Shown: positions 16,346 to 26,600 of the stretch, in pieces
How positions within the stretch are numbered: the stretch's first letter is position 1
How the letters are laid out: the number at the start of each line of letters is the position of its first letter
Source of the DNA: an uncultured Lachnospiraceae bacterium
GTDB taxonomy: Bacteria > Bacillota > Clostridia > Lachnospirales > Lachnospiraceae
Direction of reading: 5' to 3'
DNA length: 39,380 bases
Assembly: GCA_947382355.1 (NCBI GenBank)
Contig: CANCYR010000030.1
Coordinates: 1 to 39,380, forward strand
Program-made: the position numbers and the translations under genes
Notes under the pieces: model-generated
Told to the model about the DNA's origin: nothing
Database searches by the model: none
The model's input: only the letters and a program-made list of their open reading frames with translations

Positions 16346-16437
16346 TTTTGCTTGTTATTCCTATCTATGTAGGCAAGCAATGCAATGAGAAACGAACCAC
16401 CAAAAAGCAATAGGTTTAAAACTTCGTATGTACTCAT
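16342..16437 (-). CDS. Small hydrophobic type I toxin (holin-like, Fst/BsrG-like)
   Basis: A 31-aa peptide: polar start MSTYEVLNLL, one membrane helix LFGGSFLIALLAYI, then a charged tail DRNNKQK. This is the pattern of the putative holin-like toxin family (Tox_Holin/TxpA-BsrG-Fst group), whose members insert in the membrane and depolarise it when the antitoxin RNA is absent. GGGAGG stands 8 nt before the ATG at 16437; the ATG at 16443 is too close to it. It has its own strong promoter (16508-16536), a leader of about 65 nt and a converging RNA gene, supporting a complete toxin-antitoxin locus. It is too short for ordinary gene callers. Confidence 0.78.
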   Translation of the reverse strand: MSTYEVLNLLLFGGSFLIALLAYIDRNNKQK

Positions 16438-16507
16438 ATGCATCACCTCCCTTCTCTTTCAAGTTAGGGAGGCTTACCACCTTGCAACACGACTACTCCA
16501 TGGCTGG

Positions 16508-16536
16508 ATTATATCATATCTTCCCTTTTTCGACAA
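16508..16536 (-). promoter_or_regulatory. Promoter of the toxin mRNA
   Basis: On the minus strand TTGTCG (16536-16531), 17-bp spacer, TATAAT (16513-16508). The start expected near 16501 gives an mRNA of about 200 nt ending at the hairpin at 16302-16342. Confidence 0.65.
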
Positions 16537-16624
16537 CAACTCTTTTTAAAGATGTGGGGCAAAAAAACAATTAACAAATGCTGTGTATGCTTCTGCAAAA
16601 GCCCCCCCTCTAGATTATCTTCTT

Positions 16625-19600
16625 CTATATAGTTGGCATAATATCCAACAATCTTTGATAACTGTCCACATCATGATATACAACATTATCCGTAGATATT
16701 TCATTAAACAACTTTTTTGCACATGAGATTTTTGCTTTTTCAATTGGTCTAAGCTGCAGGCTCTCTAAAGTACCCTTCGTTTCGGCAATAAAAAAAATAT
16801 GTTTTACAGTTCCCACATAAAATGCAATTGCCCAATCAGGACTATAATTCCCCACAGGCGTAGGTATTGCAAATCCCCTTGGCAGCTTGGCATATACGCA
16901 CACTTCATCAGCACCTTCCAGTTCTTCTGCAAATTTGCGCTCTACACTTTTTTCTGCTAATCCATCTGTAATGACATAATCCTGTATATGCTTCTTAACC
17001 CTAAATGCCTTATTAATATCAGCAGAACTTTTAGTATTAAAAATAGTACTGTCATACTTTTCCTCTAATTGGTCATATGATATATGCTCCACTATCATAT
17101 CTGCCTTCTGCTCTTTTATCAGCCGGATAACCTTTGTAATAAACTCCTCCGGATTATTTTTATACATTAAAAACTTGTCGTGGCGGATGCCCTTTAATAT
17201 AGTTGCAACTGTCTTTCTTGTAAGAACAGTTCCTTCTGTAATTTTGCCTATCAAATCATACCTTATCTGACTTGTTTGCAAATGCCTCAGTACATTTGTA
17301 TTGGACTTTGCTTCTTTAAATGAATCGCCGGATTTAATTGCTTCTATCGTCATAGATTCTTTTTGCTCCGATACAGAAGACGTGTACTGAAGCATAGATA
17401 CATAAAGTTCATTATCTATGGCATTTATGGATTTCCTGATTAACTCCTGACTGTCAAATGATACGGTATAGGCATATTTATGGTTTATGTATTTCCATAA
17501 TGTCTGAAATTCTTTTTTGTAAAAATTATCATTCAGGCTATTTTCTTTCACTTGTGTATTATTCTTATTCGCCAACATTTCATCCAATATCTTTTCATCA
17601 AATATGCTTTGTATCAGTTTATGGATTCCTTCTTCATATGCCCTTAACCGCTCTGGCAATACTGCAAAACTATTATTTTCCAAGTCAATATGATACTGTT
17701 CCGTAATGTGGTCTTTTCCATCTAATGTCACATAATCATTTTTAATCAGATACTGATAAATCATTGTAGCCTGCTGTTCCGTAATCTTTTCAGTACAACC
17801 ATTCACCTGAATGGTTTTATCTACAAAGTAATCCCTGGATGCCTGTCTTGGCCGCTCATACAAGGCGCCCTTAATCTGTTTTTGGAGATCTGTAACAAAT
17901 TCTTTATAGCTTTCACTTGCAATAACAGTCAGCTTATTAACTTTATGAACCATAGCCCTTCCAAGACTTTGCTCATCCATGCGGAATCCGTCCTGATTTA
18001 CGCAAAGCCTTAAGCCTCGCCCTACTTCCTGGCGTTTCATAGTAGTACTGTCGCTATGCTTCAACGTACATATTTGAAATACATTTGGATTATCCCATCC
18101 TTCTCTCAATGCTGAATGCGAAAACAGAAATCTGACAGGTTCCTCCAGACTAAGCAAACGCTCCTTATTCTTTAGAATCAAATCATATGCAGAAATATCA
18201 TCTGAAAAATCAGTCCCCCTCTTAATTGCACTATTTACAGCATGTCCTTTCTTGTCAATACTGAAGTATCCCATATGAGTGGCATATGCATCTATCCTTT
18301 TAAGATATCTTTGGTAAGGAGTGTCATTAACAGTAATATAGTCATTGACAACATCCTTATATTCCTGCTCAAATATCTTACCATATTCACCAAGCAGTTC
18401 TTCCCCATCTTCATCATATTGGCGATATTTAGCAACCTCATCAATAAAAAATAAGGATAGGGCTTTGATTCCTTTATTATATAATTCCTCTTCTTTTTCC
18501 AAATGAGACTTGATGGTTTCCCTGATTTGAATTCTTCTCATATCCTTTTCAGATATATCCCCCACTACATCCCCGGAATGAATTACTTCCCCATTCGTAA
18601 AGGTAACCGTTCCCGCAATGGGGTCAATTTCAGAAATACGATAGCCTTTATATTGCTCCATCTTCTTAGAGCGTTCATACAGATTGTCATCTACGCCCAA
18701 TATTTTAGATTCCCTGTTAATAGATTTTTGATAGGCAATTTCAAATTCAATCCTGGCCCTTGGCGGATGCTTTGGCGATACAATTATCTCTTCTAAATAC
18801 AGATACTTATCTGTACCACGAAAGTTTTTAACTTGAAATCCCTTAACTTCTATCTTTTTAACCAGTCTTTGGTTATATGCGTCTACAGCATCCAAAGCAT
18901 ATACAAGATTATGGTGCTCTTTATGGGTTGCTGAATAATTCAGGCAAAACAGAGGATTGAACTTCTTCAGTGCCTTTTGCGTGGCATCTCCTCCCATTTT
19001 CTGTGGTTCATCTAAAATAATGATAGGATTATTCGCCTTAATTACATCTATTGGCCTTCTGCTGCAAAACTCGTCTCTCTTATCATAAATAATACGCGCT
19101 TCTTTACTTTTTCCACCTTCCTTCATGGAAGTGTTAAAAGCCTGCATGTTAATAATCATGACATTAATTCCCGAATTGCTGGAAAAGGAATCCAATTGAT
19201 TCAGATTATTGCTGTTATATACAAAATACCTGACCTTTTTACCATATTGTTCCATAAAATGATCCTGAGTTATTTCAAAGGACTTCTTTACTCCTTCTCT
19301 TACAGCAATAGATGGGACAACTACAATAAATTTTGTCCATCCATAATATTTATTTAACTCGTACATAGTCTTAATATATACATAAGTCTTGCCAGTTCCT
19401 GTTTCCATTTCCACATCTAAAGAACATGCTCCAAGATTATCTACCAATGTATCAGAAATCATCAGATTATTTTCCTGTTGTACTTCCTTAATATTTGAAA
19501 ACAACATGTCAAAGCTAAGTTTAATGCCCTCATTTTTAAAACCCGAATCATCAAAATCATCGGTAAATTCCATAGTCTGTTGTTCTTCATTCATCATAAA

Positions 19601-19750
19601 AGATATCTGAGAGTGTTGTTTTACTTTCTTAATATTGCCAATATCCCTACGATAACTTATTGGATTGGAATAAGGTTGTCCTTTAAATACCCGAACCACA
19701 CTTGCTACTGCATCTGTTTGATATTGCTGTATCTTAAAGTTGAATTTCAA
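16625..19750 (-). CDS. Type III-like restriction endonuclease Res subunit (DEAD/DEAH helicase-nuclease)
   Basis: A protein of about 1041 aa with an SF2 helicase core: Q-like start KIQQYQTDAVASVVRVFKGQ, Walker A ETGTGKTY near residue 118, DEAD-box-like IILDEPQKMGG, motif III LNYSATHK, and motifs V-VI around ALREGWDNPNVFQ and RQEVGRGLRLCV. The C-terminus has a PD-(D/E)XK nuclease (NYSPDWAIAF then FIAETKG, about residues 963-985). This is the Res layout: ATP-driven translocation and DNA cleavage with the Mod subunit. An ATG at 19759 abuts its GGAG with no spacing, whereas a TTG at 19750 has GGAG 9 nt away and gives the family-like start (L/M)KFNFKIQ, so TTG is preferred. Last gene of the island. 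Confidence 0.88.
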   Translation of the reverse strand: MKFNFKIQQYQTDAVASVVRVFKGQPYSNPISYRRDIGNIKKVKQHSQISFMMNEEQQTMEFTDDFDDSGFKNEGIKLSFDMLFSNIKEVQQENNLMISDTLVDNLGACSLDVEMETGTGKTYVYIKTMYELNKYYGWTKFIVVVPSIAVREGVKKSFEITQDHFMEQYGKKVRYFVYNSNNLNQLDSFSSNSGINVMIINMQAFNTSMKEGGKSKEARIIYDKRDEFCSRRPIDVIKANNPIIILDEPQKMGGDATQKALKKFNPLFCLNYSATHKEHHNLVYALDAVDAYNQRLVKKIEVKGFQVKNFRGTDKYLYLEEIIVSPKHPPRARIEFEIAYQKSINRESKILGVDDNLYERSKKMEQYKGYRISEIDPIAGTVTFTNGEVIHSGDVVGDISEKDMRRIQIRETIKSHLEKEEELYNKGIKALSLFFIDEVAKYRQYDEDGEELLGEYGKIFEQEYKDVVNDYITVNDTPYQRYLKRIDAYATHMGYFSIDKKGHAVNSAIKRGTDFSDDISAYDLILKNKERLLSLEEPVRFLFSHSALREGWDNPNVFQICTLKHSDSTTMKRQEVGRGLRLCVNQDGFRMDEQSLGRAMVHKVNKLTVIASESYKEFVTDLQKQIKGALYERPRQASRDYFVDKTIQVNGCTEKITEQQATMIYQYLIKNDYVTLDGKDHITEQYHIDLENNSFAVLPERLRAYEEGIHKLIQSIFDEKILDEMLANKNNTQVKENSLNDNFYKKEFQTLWKYINHKYAYTVSFDSQELIRKSINAIDNELYVSMLQYTSSVSEQKESMTIEAIKSGDSFKEAKSNTNVLRHLQTSQIRYDLIGKITEGTVLTRKTVATILKGIRHDKFLMYKNNPEEFITKVIRLIKEQKADMIVEHISYDQLEEKYDSTIFNTKSSADINKAFRVKKHIQDYVITDGLAEKSVERKFAEELEGADEVCVYAKLPRGFAIPTPVGNYSPDWAIAFYVGTVKHIFFIAETKGTLESLQLRPIEKAKISCAKKLFNEISTDNVVYHDVDSYQRLLDIMPTI

Positions 19751-19762
19751 TGTGTACATCTC

Positions 19763-20788
19763 CTATTTTTTCTCTGATTTTATGTCTTTGACATTTTGCA
19801 CTAACTCATCAATAGTAGCACCTTCCTGTACATGTATTCTATTCTCATTATAAATCTCATACTGTTTATGGGCATATTTTTTTGCCTGCTCCGCTGATAT
19901 GTACCCAGACCCTGAAAGAACCTCTCTTCCTGTCATATTCAAAAAAGCATTTAATTTTTCTTCCCAGTCTTTCATATACATGGGGATATGTCGTCTTGCC
20001 TGATCTTCTGCAAAATCAAGATACATAGTAACAACTCTATTAAGTTCCGACATCTCTTCTTCATTTAGGTAGTTCTTGGCTATATCAACATCTTTTTTAC
20101 GAACCTTGGCTCCTTCAAACGTGGTTAAACCCATATTGTCCTTGGTTGCATCTACTCTCTGCATAATCAATTCTGCTGCAGTATGACCATGGACTCCATA
20201 ATGGATTTTATTCTGAACTGTCTTGAAAAATAACTTTGCTTCTTCATCACTGCTGCTATAATCAATAGAAGTTTTATATATTTCACATATTTTTTGATAA
20301 AATCGCTTTTCAGAAGCCCGAATATCACGAATTCTTTCTAATAGTTCATCAAAATAATCCTCGCCAAACTGCTTTGGGTTCCTTAAACGCTCGTCATTCA
20401 TTGCGAAGCCCTTTTTCGTGTATTCTTCTAATACTTCTGAAACCCAATTTCTAAAATGAGTGCCCACATTTGAGCGAACCCTATAACCAATTGCCAAAAT
20501 CATGCGAAAATTGTAATATTTCTTATTTCTTTTTATCTCCCTTGTACCCTCAGTTTGAACTTGTAAGTATTGCTTACAAGTTGAATCCTCTTCTAATTCG
20601 CCATCCGCATATATTTTTTTAATATGTATAGTTATATTCTGCGGTGTTGTATTATATAACTCGGCAATGGATGCCTGATTCATCCAAACATCATTTTCCT
20701 GAAAAAAAACATCTATTTTGGTATCACCTTTCTCATTCTGATAAATCAACATATCTCCCAATTCAGAGGCTTCATACATTTTATTCAT
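19763..20788 (-). CDS. RhuM family protein
   Basis: A 341-aa member of the RhuM (virulence_RhuM) family: DVFFQENDVWMNQASIAELY, KYYNFRMILAIGYRVRSNVG, FRNWVSEVLEEYTKKGFAMN and the later HGHTAAELIMQRVDATKDNM. The biochemical role is unknown. The N-terminal part resembles DNA-binding domains of phage antirepressor-like proteins. It lies between mod and res, sharing TAATG (1-nt overlap) with mod and 3 to 12 nt from res, so it is translated as part of the restriction operon. RhuM genes often sit inside restriction-modification and toxin-antitoxin loci; a regulatory role is inference. Confidence 0.88.
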   Translation of the reverse strand: MNKMYEASELGDMLIYQNEKGDTKIDVFFQENDVWMNQASIAELYNTTPQNITIHIKKIYADGELEEDSTCKQYLQVQTEGTREIKRNKKYYNFRMILAIGYRVRSNVGTHFRNWVSEVLEEYTKKGFAMNDERLRNPKQFGEDYFDELLERIRDIRASEKRFYQKICEIYKTSIDYSSSDEEAKLFFKTVQNKIHYGVHGHTAAELIMQRVDATKDNMGLTTFEGAKVRKKDVDIAKNYLNEEEMSELNRVVTMYLDFAEDQARRHIPMYMKDWEEKLNAFLNMTGREVLSGSGYISAEQAKKYAHKQYEIYNENRIHVQEGATIDELVQNVKDIKSEKK

Positions 20789-22806
20789 TATAACACCTTC
20801 CTTACCGTATCAGGACTATATGCCGCAAATATCTGTTCAAAGTTAGTTGCTACACTGTCATTTGCCATACAGCAATCTCTGAATACAGCATAATATGGCT
20901 TTTCCATTGCAACTGCCTTTACGGTTTCTTCAGTAATATCTTTATCAAAACATGCAATCAGAAAGCCATCAGCTACATTGAATACTTTCTTCCCGGCAAT
21001 TTCTTTTTCTTCTATTCTACTGGATAGCAGCACTCCTAAATCAAGCATTACTTGAAATAAAAGGTCTTCTGGGGTTCGGTCTTCTTTGATGTTGTCTATG
21101 GAATTAAATATTGATTGCTGTTCTAGCTCTTTGGGAGTATAATAAATGTCTTTCATATTTGAACTATCTAATTTTAATACTCGAAATCCTATATCTAAAT
21201 ATTTCAAGTCCTCTTTAGCATCAATATTTCTTTTAATTCTATTTGCGGCTCTACGAATTCTTTCTTTTCCAATTTCACAAATAGTATGTTTTTTATTAAT
21301 TGAATCAAGAAAATCTAATGCATTTTTAATAGTTTTTTTTGCCCTGCTGTCTGCAATATTTAAAGATTCATCTAAATCTTCTGGCAATTGAACCATGATA
21401 AAACTTACGTTTTGTTTTAGTTGTACTGAACAATTCATTGTTGCCTCTGCTGTAGTTGCTGAACCCGAAAAAAAGTCCAAGACAATATCTCCATCTTTAA
21501 CAATAAAACTCATCAGTCTTTGAATAACTGTATCAGATTTTGGATTTTGAAAAATATCTCTAGCCATCAACTGTTCAAATTTCTTCGTTGAAGTTCTTCC
21601 ATCTTCATATATCACAGAACGCAATACATCTTTGCATTTTTCTAATCTTTTTTTGGGTTTAATCAATGTTGTTTCATCCCGCCCAAACATTATTTCATCA
21701 TTAGCAATCATACTTCTCATAGTTGCTTCTGCAAATCGAAATCCTTTTTCTGGAATCTTACATGTTTTTCCCGTTGTTGGATGAACTATTTCATATTTAT
21801 AACCACCATAAACTGTATTGGCAATATCACCATCATGAAACACTCCTTTTTCATCTACATTATCATAATGAGTTACTCCTTCTAACAATAACGCATTAAC
21901 CTTTATCCATTTTCGAAGTTCATCCTGTATCTTCTTTATGTCTGTTGTATAACACTTTTTTAATTCTACATACTTTTCCTGTATCAATTTAGCCTTTTCA
22001 TTTGGGGCTTGCCAATAATCCTGCGCTGATTTGTTTTTTGCATATACAATGATATACTCATGTTCAATATTTATTTGTCTTGGGTTATTATCTGTAGCTG
22101 TCTGTAAAATAATAGAACCTACATAATTTGAACTTCCAAATATTTCGCTACATACCTTTAATAATGAACTATACTCATTCTCATCAATAGAAATAAAAAT
22201 GACGCCATCATTGCATAATAAATCCCTCGCAATACGCAATCTTGGATATATCATATTTAACCAATCTGTATGAAATCTTCCATTTCCATCGGTATTTTGA
22301 ACCAATCTATTTCCTTCATAATCCACTTGAACACTGGAGGTCAAGAAAGATTTCAAATCTTCTTCGTAATTATCAGCATATATAAAATCCTTCCCTGTAT
22401 TATATGGTGGATCAATATATATCATTTTAATTTTCTCAAGATATGTTTCATGCAACAATTTTAAAACATCTAGATTATCACCTTCAATATATAAATTCTG
22501 AGTATTATCAAAGTCTACACTCTCTATCCTAACAGGCCTCAATGTTTTTGTAATTAATTCATTTGCTAAGACAATAGATTTCTTCTTATCTGGCCACGTA
22601 AATTGATATCTCTCTTCTCTCCCCTCAACTACACTGCAAGATATTTCCTGTCTAAGCACGTCAACATCAATAGCCCTTTCAACAATTGCATTTCCTTTCT
22701 CATCATAACCTGTTATCTTTTCTGTTAATGCATTAGGAAACAATTTTGCCAGTGCCGCATAATTCTCATCTGCAATATTCTTTGTATGCATATCCAATTT
22801 ATCCAT
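20788..22806 (-). CDS. Type III-like site-specific DNA-methyltransferase Mod subunit
   Basis: A 672-aa adenine-N6 methyltransferase of the beta class. Catalytic motif IV DPPYNTG at about residues 134-140 precedes the SAM-binding motif I VLDFFSGSATTAEA near residue 445, and between them lies the long variable target-recognition region. The preceding KTLRPVRIESVDF and IEGDNLDVLKLLHETYLEKI are typical of type III Mod. Mod alone methylates and, with Res, recognises an asymmetric site. GGGAG stands 8 nt before the ATG. It overlaps rhuM by 1 nt. The recognition sequence cannot be deduced. Confidence 0.9.
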   Translation of the reverse strand: MDKLDMHTKNIADENYAALAKLFPNALTEKITGYDEKGNAIVERAIDVDVLRQEISCSVVEGREERYQFTWPDKKKSIVLANELITKTLRPVRIESVDFDNTQNLYIEGDNLDVLKLLHETYLEKIKMIYIDPPYNTGKDFIYADNYEEDLKSFLTSSVQVDYEGNRLVQNTDGNGRFHTDWLNMIYPRLRIARDLLCNDGVIFISIDENEYSSLLKVCSEIFGSSNYVGSIILQTATDNNPRQINIEHEYIIVYAKNKSAQDYWQAPNEKAKLIQEKYVELKKCYTTDIKKIQDELRKWIKVNALLLEGVTHYDNVDEKGVFHDGDIANTVYGGYKYEIVHPTTGKTCKIPEKGFRFAEATMRSMIANDEIMFGRDETTLIKPKKRLEKCKDVLRSVIYEDGRTSTKKFEQLMARDIFQNPKSDTVIQRLMSFIVKDGDIVLDFFSGSATTAEATMNCSVQLKQNVSFIMVQLPEDLDESLNIADSRAKKTIKNALDFLDSINKKHTICEIGKERIRRAANRIKRNIDAKEDLKYLDIGFRVLKLDSSNMKDIYYTPKELEQQSIFNSIDNIKEDRTPEDLLFQVMLDLGVLLSSRIEEKEIAGKKVFNVADGFLIACFDKDITEETVKAVAMEKPYYAVFRDCCMANDSVATNFEQIFAAYSPDTVRKVL

Positions 22807-22985
22807 TCCGTTTCTCCCTCATTCTATTTGCTTTCTTTTTTCCATTCATCATTATATAGTACTGACTATCCAGCTCAACTAATATTTCTTTAGTTGCTTC
22901 AGCAATTTTAATGTTTCTGTATAAAACCCTTCTATTACACTTCTCCGCTCTACAAAATATCCAACAATTTAAGTAACAGCTGCCA
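22799..22985 (-). other. Open but start-less stretch between DUF4391 and mod
   Basis: One minus-strand frame stays open from the end of the DUF4391 gene to a TAA at 22801-22799 that overlaps the mod start. It could encode about 62 residues with protein-like composition (for example YRNIKIAEATKEILVELD and MMNGKKKANRMREKRNG), but the first ATG is only 17 codons before the stop. It may be a remnant of a longer gene or chance. Confidence 0.3.
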
Positions 22986-23597
22986 TCAAAGAACTTCCAG
23001 CCTCTTCTGATACTCCTTCAACCTCTGAAACATCTCAAACTTTTTCTTTGATTGTATTTCTTTACGAGCTTTCTTTTCCAAATCTTCTATCTGCTTCCGC
23101 AACTTAGCCTTTTCCTGTTCAATTGCAATCTGCTCATTTAAACTGTTGCCATCACATACTACAATTCCTGACACTTGCATAACCAAACCTTCCCATACCC
23201 CATCCAAATCAAGTCCGTTCAGGTTTATATTCACATTACCAGCTGGCATCCATTCAGAATGCAGCAATCTGGTCTGATAGACAGCCATCTGTATTTCATC
23301 TGCATATTTTAACACAATTAACAACTTCTGCCCAAACAACTTTGATATAAGCACTATATTTTTCTCATTATATTCTTTTTTCTTTAATTCAACCTGCAAG
23401 ACAAAAATTGATTTTACCTGCTGACCTTCTCTCATATTTACAGACATGGGAGAAAGCTCGTTAGTAATAATAATTCTGCTGATATCAGCATCAAAAATAC
23501 TTTTTCTCCCACCACTAAGTTCCGCTGTAAACTTATTATAAATCAATTTTTTATGTACAGGCCTTCTTATCTCTGTTGGCTTTGGCAAATCAAGCAC
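22986..23597 (-). CDS. DUF4391 domain protein
   Basis: A 203-aa soluble protein of the DUF4391 family, recognised by the N-terminus LDLPKPTEIRRPVHKKLIYN and the ILQVELKKKEYNEKN and QMAVYQTRLLHSEW segments. It ends in a charged coiled coil (about residues 160-203: QEKAKLRKQIEDLEKKARKE). Its function is unknown. DUF4391 is commonly encoded between an SNF2-type helicase and a Mod-like methyltransferase, as here, so it is probably a structural or adaptor part of the same system. The start codon is GTG behind GGGGGTGG, and the gene begins 17 nt after the helicase stop. Confidence 0.85.
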   Translation of the reverse strand: MLDLPKPTEIRRPVHKKLIYNKFTAELSGGRKSIFDADISRIIITNELSPMSVNMREGQQVKSIFVLQVELKKKEYNEKNIVLISKLFGQKLLIVLKYADEIQMAVYQTRLLHSEWMPAGNVNINLNGLDLDGVWEGLVMQVSGIVVCDGNSLNEQIAIEQEKAKLRKQIEDLEKKARKEIQSKKKFEMFQRLKEYQKRLEVL

Positions 23598-23614
23598 ATT
23601 ACCACCCCCATGCT

Positions 23615-26600
23615 TTATTTAATAACAAGAAAACTGATTAGTTCAAAATCATCTAATCCTCCTATAGTCTCAGACAAAAAGCTCATTTGCTTACCACTTA
23701 AGAAGCTCTCCATTTCATTTTCATCTTTTAATTCAATTATAGAGGCAATAGCAGTGCTTAAAAGTTCCGAATATTTTATCATCCTTTTTCCATTATCCGT
23801 TTCTTCACTAAATTCTGCACACAGTGCCTTGTCAGGTTCCTTTTTTCCCTTGCAAAGCAATCTGAAAGAATCCAACATTTCCTTGGGAGATAAATGGTCT
23901 ATAACTACTTTCCCATTCTCCGACATATAAACCATATAGAATGGATGCAGTCTGTTCTGACTATTAATATTAACCTCATTTTTTATATTACGAAGAACAT
24001 AAATTACTCCGGGAGGCAGCTCATCCATAGCTGCTACTATTGCATTCATGCCATGTGGCGCACATTCTATTTCCGGATGTATTTTCACATATTCCAGCAA
24101 ATCTAATCTAAATTCATTTAATCCCAAATCCATAATAGAAATACCGGAAGACATTTCCTCAATATCCACAACTTCTTCCTGAAGCCGTTTTAACTGCTGC
24201 TTTCGATATTCCAGTTCTCCCTTTTCCTCAGGACTTAATATGTTGTCATCGCCAGTAGCCGTCATATCTACAATTTTCATTTTCGTCTCAACTCTGGCTT
24301 TTAAATTGATATATTCATCCAAAGTAATATCAGGCCAAAAATTAACCAGTTGAACACATTCATTTTTGCTGCCAATACGGTCTATACGCCCAAACCTTTG
24401 TATAATCCGTACCGGATTCCAATGTATGTCATAATTTATCAGATAATCACAGTCTTGCAGATTTTGGCCTTCTGAAATACAATCTGTTGCAATCAGAATA
24501 TCAATATCTGCCTGCTGATTTGGCAGCAGCAAATCCTTTCCCTTTGATATAGGAGAAAAGCAGGTAAGCACAGTATTCAAATCCGCCCGCAGACCTTTGA
24601 TTGTAGTCTTCCCTTCCACCGCACCTGTCACAATAGCTGTATCTAAATCAAATTTATTCTTTACATAAGCGCTGACAGTATTGTACAGATAATCTGCTGT
24701 ATCAGCAAAAGCTGTAAATATAATTATCTTTTTATTATCAACATTGACAGGATGTTCTATTTTATTATCAATAACCTGAAAGAGTTCCTGCAATTTGCTG
24801 TCATGCTCTGGTGTAATATCAGCAATCATGCAAAGTAAAAGTTCTAATATTTCATTATCCTTTTCCAACTCTCTTTTCCATGATGTATAATCCATATCTG
24901 CAAGGTCAATTTTAACCTTGCGGCCAATAGCAAATATATCATCATTCTGGTCATCTTCATCAAATTCTCTCACATCGGATAAGTCATCTAATTCCAAACT
25001 GTTACTCCATAATCCCTTTTCAAAATTCTCAATCTCCTGAATAGTTTCACTGATTAGAGTTCTAATTCTTTCCAACGTCAGGCGAAAAGAATACACAGAA
25101 CTTTCCATTCGCTTCATCAAGTTAATTGACATAAGCCTTTTGATGCCCAGCTCACGTCCTGACTGTGTTAATCTTCCCTTATCTTTGCCAGAATCGTATT
25201 TTTCAATATATTTCTCCAGTTTGCTGGATAAAATATAATCCGTAGGAGTATAAATACATAGCTGCAATAGATTCAACTGCTCGAATATCTCATTATAACC
25301 GATTGCCGTATTCAAATCCGTAAGTCCGGGTCTTTTTGATATAGGCACATTCCTCTTTGGAAATGTACCAATATCAGAAGTATCATAATACTTTTGTATA
25401 TGTTTTCTGGAACGCGCAATAGTTACACTATCCAATACTTCAAAAAAATCAAAATCCAACATACGGAGCAGCTTACCTGTAGTACGTTCTTCCGGTTCCA
25501 GCCTGCTCCATATATTGAACACCGTCTGTGCCTGTTTAAAAATATCCTCAATACTTTTTTTCGTATTGAGTTTTTCATCCAGCAGCTGGCTTTCTCCTTC
25601 GTATGCAAGAGCAATCTGGTTCTTAAGATCAACAAATCTATTATTTACAGGTGTAGCCGATAACATCAACACCTTAGTCTTTACGCCTGGTCTTATAACT
25701 TTGTTTAAAAGCTTTAAATATCGGTTTTCCTTCTCATCTTCCCCGGATATTTTTCCACCGTTGCGAAAATTATGAGATTCATCAATTACCACAAGATCAT
25801 AATTTTTCCAATTTAGCCTGTCCAAATCCAGTCCGTTAGAAGTGCCTTTCGTTCTGCTTAGATCCGTATGAAACAGAATATCATATCTCATCCTGTCAGC
25901 CGCTATTGGATTATTCACATAATTATCCTTATAGGTATTCCAATTATTTGCCAATTTCTTTGGACAAAGTACTAAAACGGACTTATTTCTGTTTTCATAA
26001 TATTTTATGACTGATAATGCTGTAAAAGTTTTACCAAGGCCTACGGAATCCGCAAGAATGCAGCCATTATATTTTTCCAGCTTATTGATAATTGCCAAAG
26101 CAGCATCCTTCTGGAAATGATATAACATTCCCCAAATTCTGCTCTCCTTAAATCCTGTAGCTTCATTGGGAAGAACATCTTCCGATACATCTTCCAAAAA
26201 TTCATTAAAAATATTATATAAGGTCACAAAGTAAATATAATCTGGAGAATTTTCATTATATACAGTAGTAATACTTTCAATAACATCATCCGTAACTTCC
26301 TGCAACTTATTCTCATCATTCCATATCTGCTCAAACAGTGTCAAATATGCCCGACTCATTGGTGCATCTGACTTCTGAACCATGTAATAAGCATTATTTC
26401 CTCTTTCACAGCCTAAATCAACTGTAGTAAATCCATTGAGTGGCATATAACTTTTATCATCTACATTCATAAAACCCATCATATTCTCATTTGTAATATT
26501 GGACTTAAAAACAGCCTTTTTCTTTATCCAGTCAGCACATTCTTTTGCAATTGATTTTTGGGTCATTTCATTGCGAAGTCTGATTTCAAACTCCGAACCG

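Noticed and set aside
16545-16624. GC-rich patch after the Res stop as a terminator
   Set aside because: Only a 4-bp stem (GCTT/AAGC) forms and no T-run follows on the minus strand.
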